Shown here: in pieces, positions 5,288 to 12,155 of the stretch
How the letters are laid out: every line of letters starts with the position of its first letter
How positions within the stretch are numbered: the stretch's first letter is position 1
Assembly (NCBI GenBank): GCA_031394025.1
Contig: JANMWO010000476.1
Location: forward strand, 1-13,281
Length of the DNA stretch: 13,281 bases
Source: JANXSF01 sp031394025
Lineage (GTDB): Bacteria > Acidobacteriota > Terriglobia > Bryobacterales > Bryobacteraceae
Direction of reading: 5' to 3'
Program-made: the position numbers and the translations under genes
The notes under the pieces: generated by a model
What the model saw: only the letters and a program-made list of their open reading frames with translations
The model's database searches: none
Told to the model about the DNA's origin: nothing

Positions 5288-6919
5288 ATGTATCAAGTTA
5301 TCGCCCGCAAGTATCGCCCCCAGGCATTTGAAGAACTCGTCAGCCAGGAACACGTGCGGACGACGCTTGAAAATGCCATTAATGCCTCTCGCATCGCCCA
5401 TGGCTATATTTTTTCCGGGCAGCGTGGCACCGGGAAAACCACCGTTGCCCGCATTATGGCTCGATGCCTGAATTGCATTGAAGGCCCTACCAACAAGCCT
5501 TGCGATAATTGCGCCAGTTGCCGTGAAGTTACCGCTGGCAATTCAGTAGACGTCATTGAAATTGACGCCGCATCCAACCGTGGCATCAATGAAATGCGCG
5601 AACTGCGCGAGGGCGTCCGCTATCGTCCGGCGCGGGATCGATTCAAAGTCTTTATCATTGACGAAGCTCACCAGATTACCAGCGAAGCGTTCAACGCCTT
5701 GCTGAAGACGTTGGAAGAGCCACCGGAATGGGCCGTGTTTATCCTGTGCACCACGGAATCGCATAAAATCCCCGTCACCATCGGGTCGCGATGCCAGCAG
5801 TTCAGCTTCCGATCTGTGGATTTTCAGGATCTTGTCACCCGCATGAAGTGGATTTGTGAGCAGGAAGGAATCACTGCCGATGAAGAGTCGTTGTCATTGC
5901 TGGCTCACGCCGGTGAAGGCAGTGTTCGCGATTCCCTTTCGGCATTAGACCAAGCCATTGCCTGTTGCGGTAATACGCTTTCCGCAACCGAAGTTCGCGG
6001 ATTGTTGGGGCTTTTCTCGCTGGATATGATGGGTCAGGTGACTGGTGCAATCAAAGCCGGTACATCCCAGGCAATGCTGGAAATTGTTGGCGAACTGGAA
6101 CGCAACGGTGCCAGTCTGCAACATTTCTGCCGTGAATTGGGTCGACATTTTAGGAATCTGTTGGTGGTGAAAATCACTGGTGCGGGAACTCGTCTGGTTG
6201 CTGCTTCGTCCAGTGAACAAGCGCAGATGGCGTCATTGGCCGCTACCTTCTCTGAAGAGGATTTAACGCGTTACCTGAACCTGACTTTGGACTTGTTTCG
6301 TCAGTTACAGTATTCACTTCAACCCCGGCTGCATATGGAATTGGGGTTACTGCGGTTGGTGCATGCTGGGAAGCTGCAAAAAATTGAAGAAGCGATTGCG
6401 AACTTGGGTCCATCCACTGCAGCGCGGCCTGCGGCCACTTCCGGTGCAACTTCAGCCCCAGCGCGATCCATTGCCCCAGCAGTAGCGCGTCCGCAACAAG
6501 CACCGCCACCGCCACCCCCTGCGCCGAAACCGCAAGTCACCGAAGGTAGCCTGCAAGCGAAGCTACATGCCCAGTTGATGGAAATGAACATGACCTTTAC
6601 GGCCGACGCCGTTGAAAATTCCACCATCACCGAAACAGGCAGTGAGATCACATTTGCCGCCCCTATTGAATGGAAGTTGGCGCTGAGTGAAGCTGATCTC
6701 CGCAAAGGTTTATCGGAAATTGGCATGGGTGCCAGACGGATTAAAATTGTAACTGGCGTGGCTGGCGCTGCCCCAGTCGCCGCTCCGCCAAAACAGGATA
6801 GCGGCCCAAAATTGGACGACGAAGTATCGCAAAGAGCGTTGGCTCACCCTGAAGTACAACGGTTTCAAAAGGCATTTCCCGAAGCAGAAGTTCGCCAAGT
6901 TAGAGATTTGAAGGAGTAG
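5288..6919 (+). CDS. dnaX: DNA polymerase III subunit tau (and possibly gamma), clamp loader ATPase
   Basis: This 543-residue DnaX is the ATPase core of the clamp loader. The N-terminal AAA+ domain starts VIARKYRPQAFEELV. Walker A is GQRGTGKT (44-51), the zinc-binding cysteines are C60, C63/C72, C75 and C78, Walker B is VFIIDEAH (121-128), sensor 1 is CTTESHK (154-160) and the arginine-finger motif is SRCQQF (167-172). Domain III carries GEGSVRDSLSALDQ (209-222). After about residue 370 an Ala/Pro-rich linker with a run of six prolines leads to a C-terminal domain ending HPEVQRFQKAFPEAEVRQVRDLKE in pieces. The ATG at 5288 gives the family-typical MYQVIARKYRP; the longer frame from GTG 5249 lies inside the SRP RNA and is rejected. 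Six A's at 6378-6383 might allow a -1 slip giving a 366-residue gamma-like form. Confidence 0.96.
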   Translation: MYQVIARKYRPQAFEELVSQEHVRTTLENAINASRIAHGYIFSGQRGTGKTTVARIMARCLNCIEGPTNKPCDNCASCREVTAGNSVDVIEIDAASNRGINEMRELREGVRYRPARDRFKVFIIDEAHQITSEAFNALLKTLEEPPEWAVFILCTTESHKIPVTIGSRCQQFSFRSVDFQDLVTRMKWICEQEGITADEESLSLLAHAGEGSVRDSLSALDQAIACCGNTLSATEVRGLLGLFSLDMMGQVTGAIKAGTSQAMLEIVGELERNGASLQHFCRELGRHFRNLLVVKITGAGTRLVAASSSEQAQMASLAATFSEEDLTRYLNLTLDLFRQLQYSLQPRLHMELGLLRLVHAGKLQKIEEAIANLGPSTAARPAATSGATSAPARSIAPAVARPQQAPPPPPPAPKPQVTEGSLQAKLHAQLMEMNMTFTADAVENSTITETGSEITFAAPIEWKLALSEADLRKGLSEIGMGARRIKIVTGVAGAAPVAAPPKQDSGPKLDDEVSQRALAHPEVQRFQKAFPEAEVRQVRDLKE

Positions 6920-6924
6920 CAAAA

Positions 6925-7233
6925 GTGAAACTACCTGGAAACATGCAGGCCATGATGCAACAGGCCCAAAAAATGCAGGAACAGATGCAGAAAGAGATTG
7001 CTGCCATCAAAGTGGAAGCCTCCTCGGGCGGCGGGATGGTCACAGTCAAAATGGATGGGCAAAAGCACGTCCTTGGCGTAAAGATCGACTCCGAAGCGGC
7101 TTCCGATGTGGAAATGCTGCAGGATATGGTGATGGCTGCCGTGAACGAAGCTGCTAAAAAGGTGGACGATCAATCGCAGGCGAAGATGTCTGGCATGATG
7201 GGCGGCTTAGGCCTGCCTCCCGGAATGTTCTAG
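6925..7233 (+). CDS. ybaB: YbaB/EbfC family nucleoid-associated protein
   Basis: This 102-residue protein is of the DNA-binding YbaB/EbfC family, which acts as dimers and is regularly encoded between dnaX and recR. It begins MKLPGNMQAMMQQAQKMQEQ, a Met/Gln-rich amphipathic helix, followed by the beta-rich part SSGGGMVTVKMDGQK and a conserved helix DMVMAAVNEAAKKVDD. The Gly/Met-rich tail GMMGGLGLPPGMF is usual for the family. The GTG at 6925 is chosen because AAGGAG (6911-6916), inside the dnaX end, lies 8 bases upstream; an ATG at 6943 is less well placed. The gap to the dnaX stop is five bases and to recR three, so all three genes are likely co-transcribed. Confidence 0.94.
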   Translation: MKLPGNMQAMMQQAQKMQEQMQKEIAAIKVEASSGGGMVTVKMDGQKHVLGVKIDSEAASDVEMLQDMVMAAVNEAAKKVDDQSQAKMSGMMGGLGLPPGMF

Positions 7234-7236
7234 GCT

Positions 7237-7836
7237 ATGCCCGATTTCGCCGAGCCCCTATCGCGGTTAATTGAAGAGTTACGGCGCCTGCCCGGTATTG
7301 GGCAAAAATCGGCGCAGCGGGTGGCGTTTTCTGTTTTGCGATCTTCCAGAGACGATGCCGAACGTCTGGCTAAAGCCCTTATGGATGTTAAAGATAAGCT
7401 GGGCATGTGCAACATCTGCAACAACATTAGCGACGGCGAACAATGTAACATTTGTCGCAACCCGAATCGGGATCGCTCGGTGATTTGTGTGGTCGAAGAG
7501 CCACCGAATATTTGGCCCATTGAAAGCACTCGGACGTTTGAAGGTTTGTATCATATTTTGCACGGATCCATCTCACCCTTAAGGGGAATCGGGCCCGAGC
7601 AGTTGCGGATTAAGAGTCTGGTGGAACGGATGCATTCCGGTGAAGTGAAGGAAGTCATTCTGGCCACCAATCCCACAGTGGAAGGGGAAGCCACCGCCGC
7701 CTACATATCAAGACTATTGAAACCATTGGGGTTATTGGTGACACGCATTGCCATGGGAATCCCGGTGGGCAGTGATTTGGAGTATGCTGATGAAGTTACA
7801 ATGTCGAAATCTTTGGAAAATCGCCGCGAGCTTTAG
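7237..7836 (+). CDS. recR: Recombination mediator protein RecR
   Basis: RecR works with RecO to load RecA on gapped single-stranded DNA during repair. The 199-residue product has the normal family length and layout: helix-hairpin-helix LPGIGQKSAQRVAF (18-31), a C4 zinc finger at C58, C61, C70 and C73, and a Toprim domain starting VICVVEEP (82-89) with SPLRGIGP (113-120) and TNPTVEGEATAAYI (144-157). The C-terminal part GIPVGSDLEYADEVT is the usual Walker B-like/end block. The ATG at 7237 follows the ybaB stop after three bases with only a weak AGG upstream, which suggests translational coupling. Its last 47 bases overlap the start of the M20 peptidase gene in another frame. Confidence 0.96.
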   Translation: MPDFAEPLSRLIEELRRLPGIGQKSAQRVAFSVLRSSRDDAERLAKALMDVKDKLGMCNICNNISDGEQCNICRNPNRDRSVICVVEEPPNIWPIESTRTFEGLYHILHGSISPLRGIGPEQLRIKSLVERMHSGEVKEVILATNPTVEGEATAAYISRLLKPLGLLVTRIAMGIPVGSDLEYADEVTMSKSLENRREL

Positions 7837-9247
7837 TCTGGCGCTTTGTTGTTACGGTCAAACGGAGGCCAGTCGGGCTGCCCGCAATTGGCGGGAAAAG
7901 CACGAACCAGCTATCCTCGCCGAGTTCTCGAAACTCCTCGAAATCCCCAATATTGCCCGTGATCTGGCCAATATAGAACGGAACGCAGAGCTTATAAAGT
8001 CCATGTTGGAACGTCGTGGAGTTGCCACGCAACTGCTGCGAATCCCCAACGCCCCTCCTGTTGTTTATGGCGAGATCAAGACCCCCGGGGCCACCCAGAC
8101 GTTCGTATTTTACGCCCATTACGATGGGCAACCGGTGGATGCAAAGCAATGGATAAGCCCTCCGTTTCAGCCCGCGATACGAGAAAATCGTATTTGGGCG
8201 CGTTCCAGTAGTGACGATAAAGCGGCAATAATGTCACAAATAGTGGCCTTAGATGCTCTTAAAAACGACAAAATCGCGCTAAAAAGCAACTATAAGTTCT
8301 TCTACGAAGGGGAAGAAGAGGCCGGTTCCACTCACGTGGCTGAGATTCTTCGCAAGTACAAGAAGCTGCTGGGCGCTGATTTATGGCTATTCTGCGATGG
8401 CCCAGTTCACCAAAATCGGCAGCAACAAATCGTTTTTGGCGCACGAGGATCCATGGGAATCAACCTCACCGTTTATGGCCCCAAGCGCGAACTGCACAGT
8501 GGTCATTATGGGAACTGGGCTCCGAATCCAGCCTGGGTGCTGACCCACCTATTGGCATCTATGAAGGATATTGAGGGCAAGGTTTTGATTCAGGATTTCT
8601 ACAAAGGTGTGGAGTCTTATGGACCATTAGAAAGAAAGGCAATTGCTGAATTCCCGAATATAGAGCAGGCGCTAAAAGACGAGCTTTGGCTGAATTCTAC
8701 TGAGGGTGGAGCCAGGTTAGAAGAACGCATCGGGCTCCCCGCACTGAACCTACGGGGCTTGGAAAGTGCAGGTGTTGGAACTGAATCGCGCAACGTGATT
8801 CCAGTAACCGCAACCGCATCACTGGACATTCGTTTGGTGAAAGGGATGGATACAAAAGTTACAACGGCCAGGGTTCTGGACCATATACGAGGGCAGGGAT
8901 TCTTTGTCGTAGAAAATCGCGAACCCACCGAAGAAGAGCGTAAAACTCATAGCCGGGTAATGAAGTTTGCGTTGAGTGAAGGCTACAATGCCGCACGAAT
9001 TGCGATGGACCATCCAATGGCACTCAAAGTAGTTTCGGCGATTGAGGCGGCACGGGGCAAAGTTTTAAGATTACCCATGTCTGGCGGCAGCGTTCCCATG
9101 TCTGTGTTTGAGCAGGAGCTGGCAACACCGCTGATCATTGTGCCCATCGCCAATCATGACAACAATCAGCACGGTCACAACGAAAACATCCGGTTGCAAA
9201 ACCTGTGGGATGGCATTGAGACCATGGCCGCATTGCTGACAATGTAG
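7790..9247 (+). CDS. Secreted M20 family metallopeptidase (dipeptidase-like)
   Basis: This 485-residue hydrolase binds two metal ions and probably cleaves small peptides or amino-acid conjugates. An N-terminal basic and hydrophobic stretch, MKLQCRNLWKIAASFSLAL, looks like a Sec signal peptide, so it acts outside the cytoplasm. Metal and catalytic residues by M20 pattern are H110 and D112 in AHYDGQPVD, D142/D143 in SSSDDKA, E176/E177 in YEGEEEAGS, D203, and H461 in the HGHNEN motif. The insertion between the two catalytic halves is the dimerisation domain. The ATG at 7790 is preferred over upstream starts because GGAG (7779-7782) lies 7 bases before it and it gives a proper signal peptide. This start lies inside recR. 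The stop is three bases from the stop of the converging gene. Confidence 0.88.
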   Translation: MKLQCRNLWKIAASFSLALCCYGQTEASRAARNWREKHEPAILAEFSKLLEIPNIARDLANIERNAELIKSMLERRGVATQLLRIPNAPPVVYGEIKTPGATQTFVFYAHYDGQPVDAKQWISPPFQPAIRENRIWARSSSDDKAAIMSQIVALDALKNDKIALKSNYKFFYEGEEEAGSTHVAEILRKYKKLLGADLWLFCDGPVHQNRQQQIVFGARGSMGINLTVYGPKRELHSGHYGNWAPNPAWVLTHLLASMKDIEGKVLIQDFYKGVESYGPLERKAIAEFPNIEQALKDELWLNSTEGGARLEERIGLPALNLRGLESAGVGTESRNVIPVTATASLDIRLVKGMDTKVTTARVLDHIRGQGFFVVENREPTEEERKTHSRVMKFALSEGYNAARIAMDHPMALKVVSAIEAARGKVLRLPMSGGSVPMSVFEQELATPLIIVPIANHDNNQHGHNENIRLQNLWDGIETMAALLTM

Positions 9248-9250
9248 GGA

Positions 9251-10312
9251 CTACTTCTTGATGTAAGGAATTTCCTTGGGACCTTCTTCCAATCCTTGAA
9301 TCCTGATTTTGCCGGGCTTCACGGGCTGAGGAATCACGGCTGGTTCGGAAATTTTGATGTTGGTGGTCTCATCCAGTTTGACCGAAGGTCGAGGATCTTT
9401 CTGCTTGGCCATAGCTTCCCGAATCTCTGCGGTGGACATCTTGAATTTGAAGCTGACGCCTTCCGCCATGCGGTCCACTTGAATGTTCTTGGCCATATCG
9501 GCCAACTGCTTTTGGGCGTCAGGACCTTGGCCCATTTGGCCTCGCATCATTTCAAACATCCCCATCACCGAATCAATCGTTTCCTTGCCCGCTAACAGAC
9601 GAATTTCCGATTGGAAATCCTGGCGCAGACTGAAGGCTAGTTCCATGCCTTTCACCTGTCCAAACATTCCCGCCATACCAACCGAAGTCTCTGAAGGCAT
9701 GACCAAACTATTCATGACGAAGAAAACATCGTTGGCTGCGCCCAATTCATTCGCCCGTTTTCGCAATGCAGTGGCCGGGGCGGTTGGCAGAAGCATTCTC
9801 CGCTTGGCAAGTGCCACCACAGGGAGGTCACCTACTAACAACGCGCTGGCTCCGGCAACGCCAGGCTGATTTTTGAAAATGTTTTTCCATTCTGGATTCT
9901 GGAATTTTCCAGTCATTAGGATCAACGGCTGTGGAGGCTTGGGCGGAGCAGCACTGGCAACCAATTTTACCTGCGGAACAGCAGGTGCCGACATCCAGAT
10001 TTCATCGATTTCATCAAGCAGGCTTACGGGCATGCCGCTGGGCGCTTCTTTCGTCATTTCAGCCCACAATGGAGATTCGCGCAGGGCCTTGATGTTCACG
10101 TGACCCAGGGCCGCCGCATTTTGATGGGCGAAGCGCCATTTATCGACGCCTGCGGGCAGTTGAACAGCCACTGCTTTGGGATCTTTTCCAAAGATAGCGG
10201 TGTCCACCGCTATCGCCTTCGGATTTATTGGAGAGGCATCGGGTGAGATTTGGGCGTTCGAAGAGAAGGTGCAAGCCAGTAGGCTGAGGGAAAAAAGACT
10301 ATTGCGTACCAT
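9251..10312 (-). CDS. Secreted protein of unknown function
   Basis: I do not recognise this 353-residue protein. It begins MVRNSLFSLSLLACTFSSNA, a short export signal, with cleavage likely near SNAQ. The LLAC at residues 11-14 resembles a lipobox, so a lipoprotein is also possible, though the signal would be short. The mature part is Ala/Pro/Met-rich with no further membrane span; it contains a low-complexity PPKPPQP stretch, a Met/Gly/Gln-rich region (MGMFEMMRGQMGQGP) and a Lys/Pro-rich C-terminus. Similar uncharacterised exported proteins with repeated MTGKF-like strands are common in Acidobacteria, from general impression only. No Shine-Dalgarno sequence precedes the ATG. It is the only minus-strand gene of the window, divergent from the aldolase operon and converging on the M20 peptidase. 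Confidence 0.75.
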   Translation of the reverse strand: MVRNSLFSLSLLACTFSSNAQISPDASPINPKAIAVDTAIFGKDPKAVAVQLPAGVDKWRFAHQNAAALGHVNIKALRESPLWAEMTKEAPSGMPVSLLDEIDEIWMSAPAVPQVKLVASAAPPKPPQPLILMTGKFQNPEWKNIFKNQPGVAGASALLVGDLPVVALAKRRMLLPTAPATALRKRANELGAANDVFFVMNSLVMPSETSVGMAGMFGQVKGMELAFSLRQDFQSEIRLLAGKETIDSVMGMFEMMRGQMGQGPDAQKQLADMAKNIQVDRMAEGVSFKFKMSTAEIREAMAKQKDPRPSVKLDETTNIKISEPAVIPQPVKPGKIRIQGLEEGPKEIPYIKK

Positions 10313-10321
10313 ACTGCTTTG

Positions 10322-10350
10322 ATTCTGAGCGTTTCGCCGCAGTGGGTCAA
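10322..10350 (-). promoter_or_regulatory. Possible promoter of the minus-strand secreted-protein gene
   Basis: Read on the minus strand, TTGACC (10350-10345) and CAGAAT (10327-10322) are separated by 17 bases, a good -35 and a moderate -10. Transcription would start near 10315, leaving a leader of only about three bases before the ATG. That fits the lack of a Shine-Dalgarno sequence and would make the mRNA nearly leaderless. This rests on pattern matching alone. Confidence 0.25.
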
Positions 10351-10411
10351 GTAAGTAAAGACCCTAGTTCAGTTAGGATTTCCGATGTGCCGGAGCTTCT
10401 AATGTTCTAAA

Positions 10412-11089
10412 ATGGCTGTTTACATGAAGAAACAGAAAATTGTTGCGGCCATCCTGGATATTGGCATTGTTCCGATTGTGCGTACCGATTCCGCTGAAAA
10501 TGCGATTCGGTCCATGGAAGCTGTTTACAACGGCGGCATTCGTTCGGCAGAGATCACGATGACCGTTCCTGGGGCAATCAAAGCTCTGGAAAAGCTGGCC
10601 GATGCCTTTGGGGACAAGATGATTTTGGGCGCAGGCACGGTGCTTGATCCGGAAACAGCGCGGGCTTGCATTCTGGCGGGTGCGCAATTTCTGGTGACCC
10701 CGGCCGTGAAGCTGGCCACCATTGAATTGGCCAAGCGCTATTCCATTGTGATCTGCCCAGGGGCGCTGACCCCTACCGAAATTTTGACGGCATGGGAAGC
10801 TGGTGCGGACTTTGTGAAAGTTTTCCCTTGCGGCAACATGGGCGGCCCGAAATATATCAAGGCTCTAAAAGGACCGTTTCCACAGATCGATATGATTCCC
10901 ACTGGTGGTGTGAATCTGGAAACGGTGGGCGAGTTTTTGAAAGCAGGCGCTTCAGCCGTAGCTGTGGGCGGCGAATTGATTGATGCAAAAACAATCAAGG
11001 AAGGCCGCTTTGAAGTTTTTGAAGAACGTGCCCGTCAATACCTGGCTGCTGTGGCCAAGGCGCGGGCAGAAATGCAACAAGGAGCTTAA
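10412..11089 (+). CDS. eda: KDPG aldolase (bifunctional KDPG/KHG type)
   Basis: This 225-residue class I aldolase splits 2-keto-3-deoxy-6-phosphogluconate into pyruvate and glyceraldehyde 3-phosphate, the last step of the Entner-Doudoroff route. The TIM-barrel motifs appear in order: GIVPIVR (18-24), GGIRSAEITM (41-50, with the catalytic Glu47), ILGAGTVLDP (71-80), FLVTPA (93-98), ICPGALTPTE (114-123), DFVKVFPC (133-140, K136 being the Schiff-base lysine) and MIPTGGV (161-167). The phosphate-binding end is AVGGELI. Two in-frame ATGs are available, 10412 and 10424; neither has a strong ribosome binding site, and the second gives MKKQKIVAAIL, so the true start may be four codons downstream. A Trm112-like gene abuts its stop. 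Relatives acting on other 2-keto-3-deoxy acids cannot be excluded. Confidence 0.92.
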   Translation: MAVYMKKQKIVAAILDIGIVPIVRTDSAENAIRSMEAVYNGGIRSAEITMTVPGAIKALEKLADAFGDKMILGAGTVLDPETARACILAGAQFLVTPAVKLATIELAKRYSIVICPGALTPTEILTAWEAGADFVKVFPCGNMGGPKYIKALKGPFPQIDMIPTGGVNLETVGEFLKAGASAVAVGGELIDAKTIKEGRFEVFEERARQYLAAVAKARAEMQQGA

Positions 11090-11260
11090 ATGGCCATCAG
11101 TAAAGAACTATTGGACATACTGGTCTGCCCACTGTGCAAAGCACCAGTGGAATTGAAAGCCGATGAAAACGGGCTGAAGTGTTCCCAGTGTCGAAGGGTT
11201 TATCCCATTCGCGACGACATTCCAGTAATGTTGATTGACGAAGCGCGAGTGGATGGCTAG
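11090..11260 (+). CDS. Trm112-like small zinc-binding protein (YcaR/UPF0434 type)
   Basis: This 56-residue protein reads MAISKELLDILVCPLCKAP at the start and contains two CxxC pairs, C13/C16 and C31/C34 (KCSQCRRVYPI), then RDDIPVMLIDEA. This is the Trm112/YcaR pattern. In eukaryotes and archaea Trm112 activates methyltransferases; bacterial YcaR-type proteins are often encoded next to lipid A or LPS genes, and their role is not settled. The ATG immediately follows the aldolase stop (TAAATG), with AGGAG (11079-11083) six bases upstream. The last eight bases (ATGGCTAG) overlap the start of the glycosyltransferase gene, so the three genes are coupled. Every expected cysteine is present. Confidence 0.9.
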   Translation: MAISKELLDILVCPLCKAPVELKADENGLKCSQCRRVYPIRDDIPVMLIDEARVDG

Positions 11261-12155
11261 TGTCTTAGACCGCCTGCCGCATGGTGCCCGTGTTGCAGTG
11301 ATTCGGCTGCGATCCTTGGGCGATTGTGTTTTAACCACACCTGCTCTGGCTCTGTTGAAGGAGTATCGGCCCGATTTGAAAATTGCAGTGGCCGTGGAGG
11401 ATCGCTTTCGACGGGTGTTTGAACAGAACCCGGACGTCATGCAGACGCTTGCTGACGGCGTCTGCGCGCTAACTCCGTTTCGCCCTCACCTGACCATTAA
11501 TTTTCATGGTGGGACGCGCAGCCAATGGATCACCTGTTTCTCCCTGGCTGGGCTGCGGGCGGGCTTTGCGCACCATACCGGCAGTTGGATTTACAATGTT
11601 CCCGTACCTCGCGCGCAGCAAGTATTTTGTCAGGAAAGGATTGTGCACACTGCTGAACATATGGCTTCGGCTATGTTTTATTTAGGTGTGCCTTGCAAAG
11701 AAATCCCCCAGGCGAAATTGTTTTGTAAGGCACTGCCTACCCGCAACCCTTACGCTATTTTTCACCCCATGGCATCCATCGCATCGAAAGCCTGGCCAGC
11801 GGAACGATTTCTACAGATTGCGAAACGGCTGGAGGATTTAGACCCGGTGTTTATCGGCGGGCCGGGTGAGGATCTATCTGCCTTCTCCACGTTTGAGTGC
11901 CACAGTGGAGCGCCGCTGGATACAATTTTTTCATTGATGAAATCAGCTTCGTTGTTCGTGGGTAATGATAGTGGTCCCGCCCATGTGGCGGCTGCTTTCG
12001 GGGTGCCTTCGGTAGTGCTTTTCGGACCATCCAACCCCTGTATTTGGGCACCCTGGCGAACCAAAGCGGAAGTGATTCATTCTCCTAACGGGCTGGCTCA
12101 AATTTCAGTTGAGCGTGTTTGGTGCGCTGTGGAACAGTTGAGGAACAGCAATTGA
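11253..12155 (+). CDS. Glycosyltransferase family 9 (heptosyltransferase-like)
   Basis: This 300-residue GT-B protein is related to the ADP-heptose:LPS heptosyltransferases that build the LPS inner core at the cytoplasmic face of the inner membrane. The N-terminal block AVIRLRSLGDCVLTTPAL (15-32) has the R-x-x-x-x-G-D motif of the family. The second Rossmann half carries FHPMASIASKAWPAERF (170-186), VFIGGPGEDL (199-208) and LFVGNDSGPAHVAAAFGVP (234-252), the donor-binding block, then LFGPSNP. Donor and acceptor sugars cannot be told from the sequence. The ATG at 11253 overlaps the previous gene by eight bases and is preferred; a TTG at 11235 would add six residues. The stop overlaps the TTG of the ABC exporter. 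Neighbours suggest lipid A or glycolipid assembly. Confidence 0.9.
   Translation: MASVLDRLPHGARVAVIRLRSLGDCVLTTPALALLKEYRPDLKIAVAVEDRFRRVFEQNPDVMQTLADGVCALTPFRPHLTINFHGGTRSQWITCFSLAGLRAGFAHHTGSWIYNVPVPRAQQVFCQERIVHTAEHMASAMFYLGVPCKEIPQAKLFCKALPTRNPYAIFHPMASIASKAWPAERFLQIAKRLEDLDPVFIGGPGEDLSAFSTFECHSGAPLDTIFSLMKSASLFVGNDSGPAHVAAAFGVPSVVLFGPSNPCIWAPWRTKAEVIHSPNGLAQISVERVWCAVEQLRNSN

Noticed and set aside
7748..7789. Longer N-terminus of the M20 peptidase
   Set aside because: It would put 14 extra residues before the signal peptide; GGAG 7 bases before the ATG at 7790 supports the shorter form.
9265..9277. AAGGAATTTCCTT palindrome as a terminator
   Set aside because: It has no loop and no T-tract and lies within the minus-strand coding sequence.
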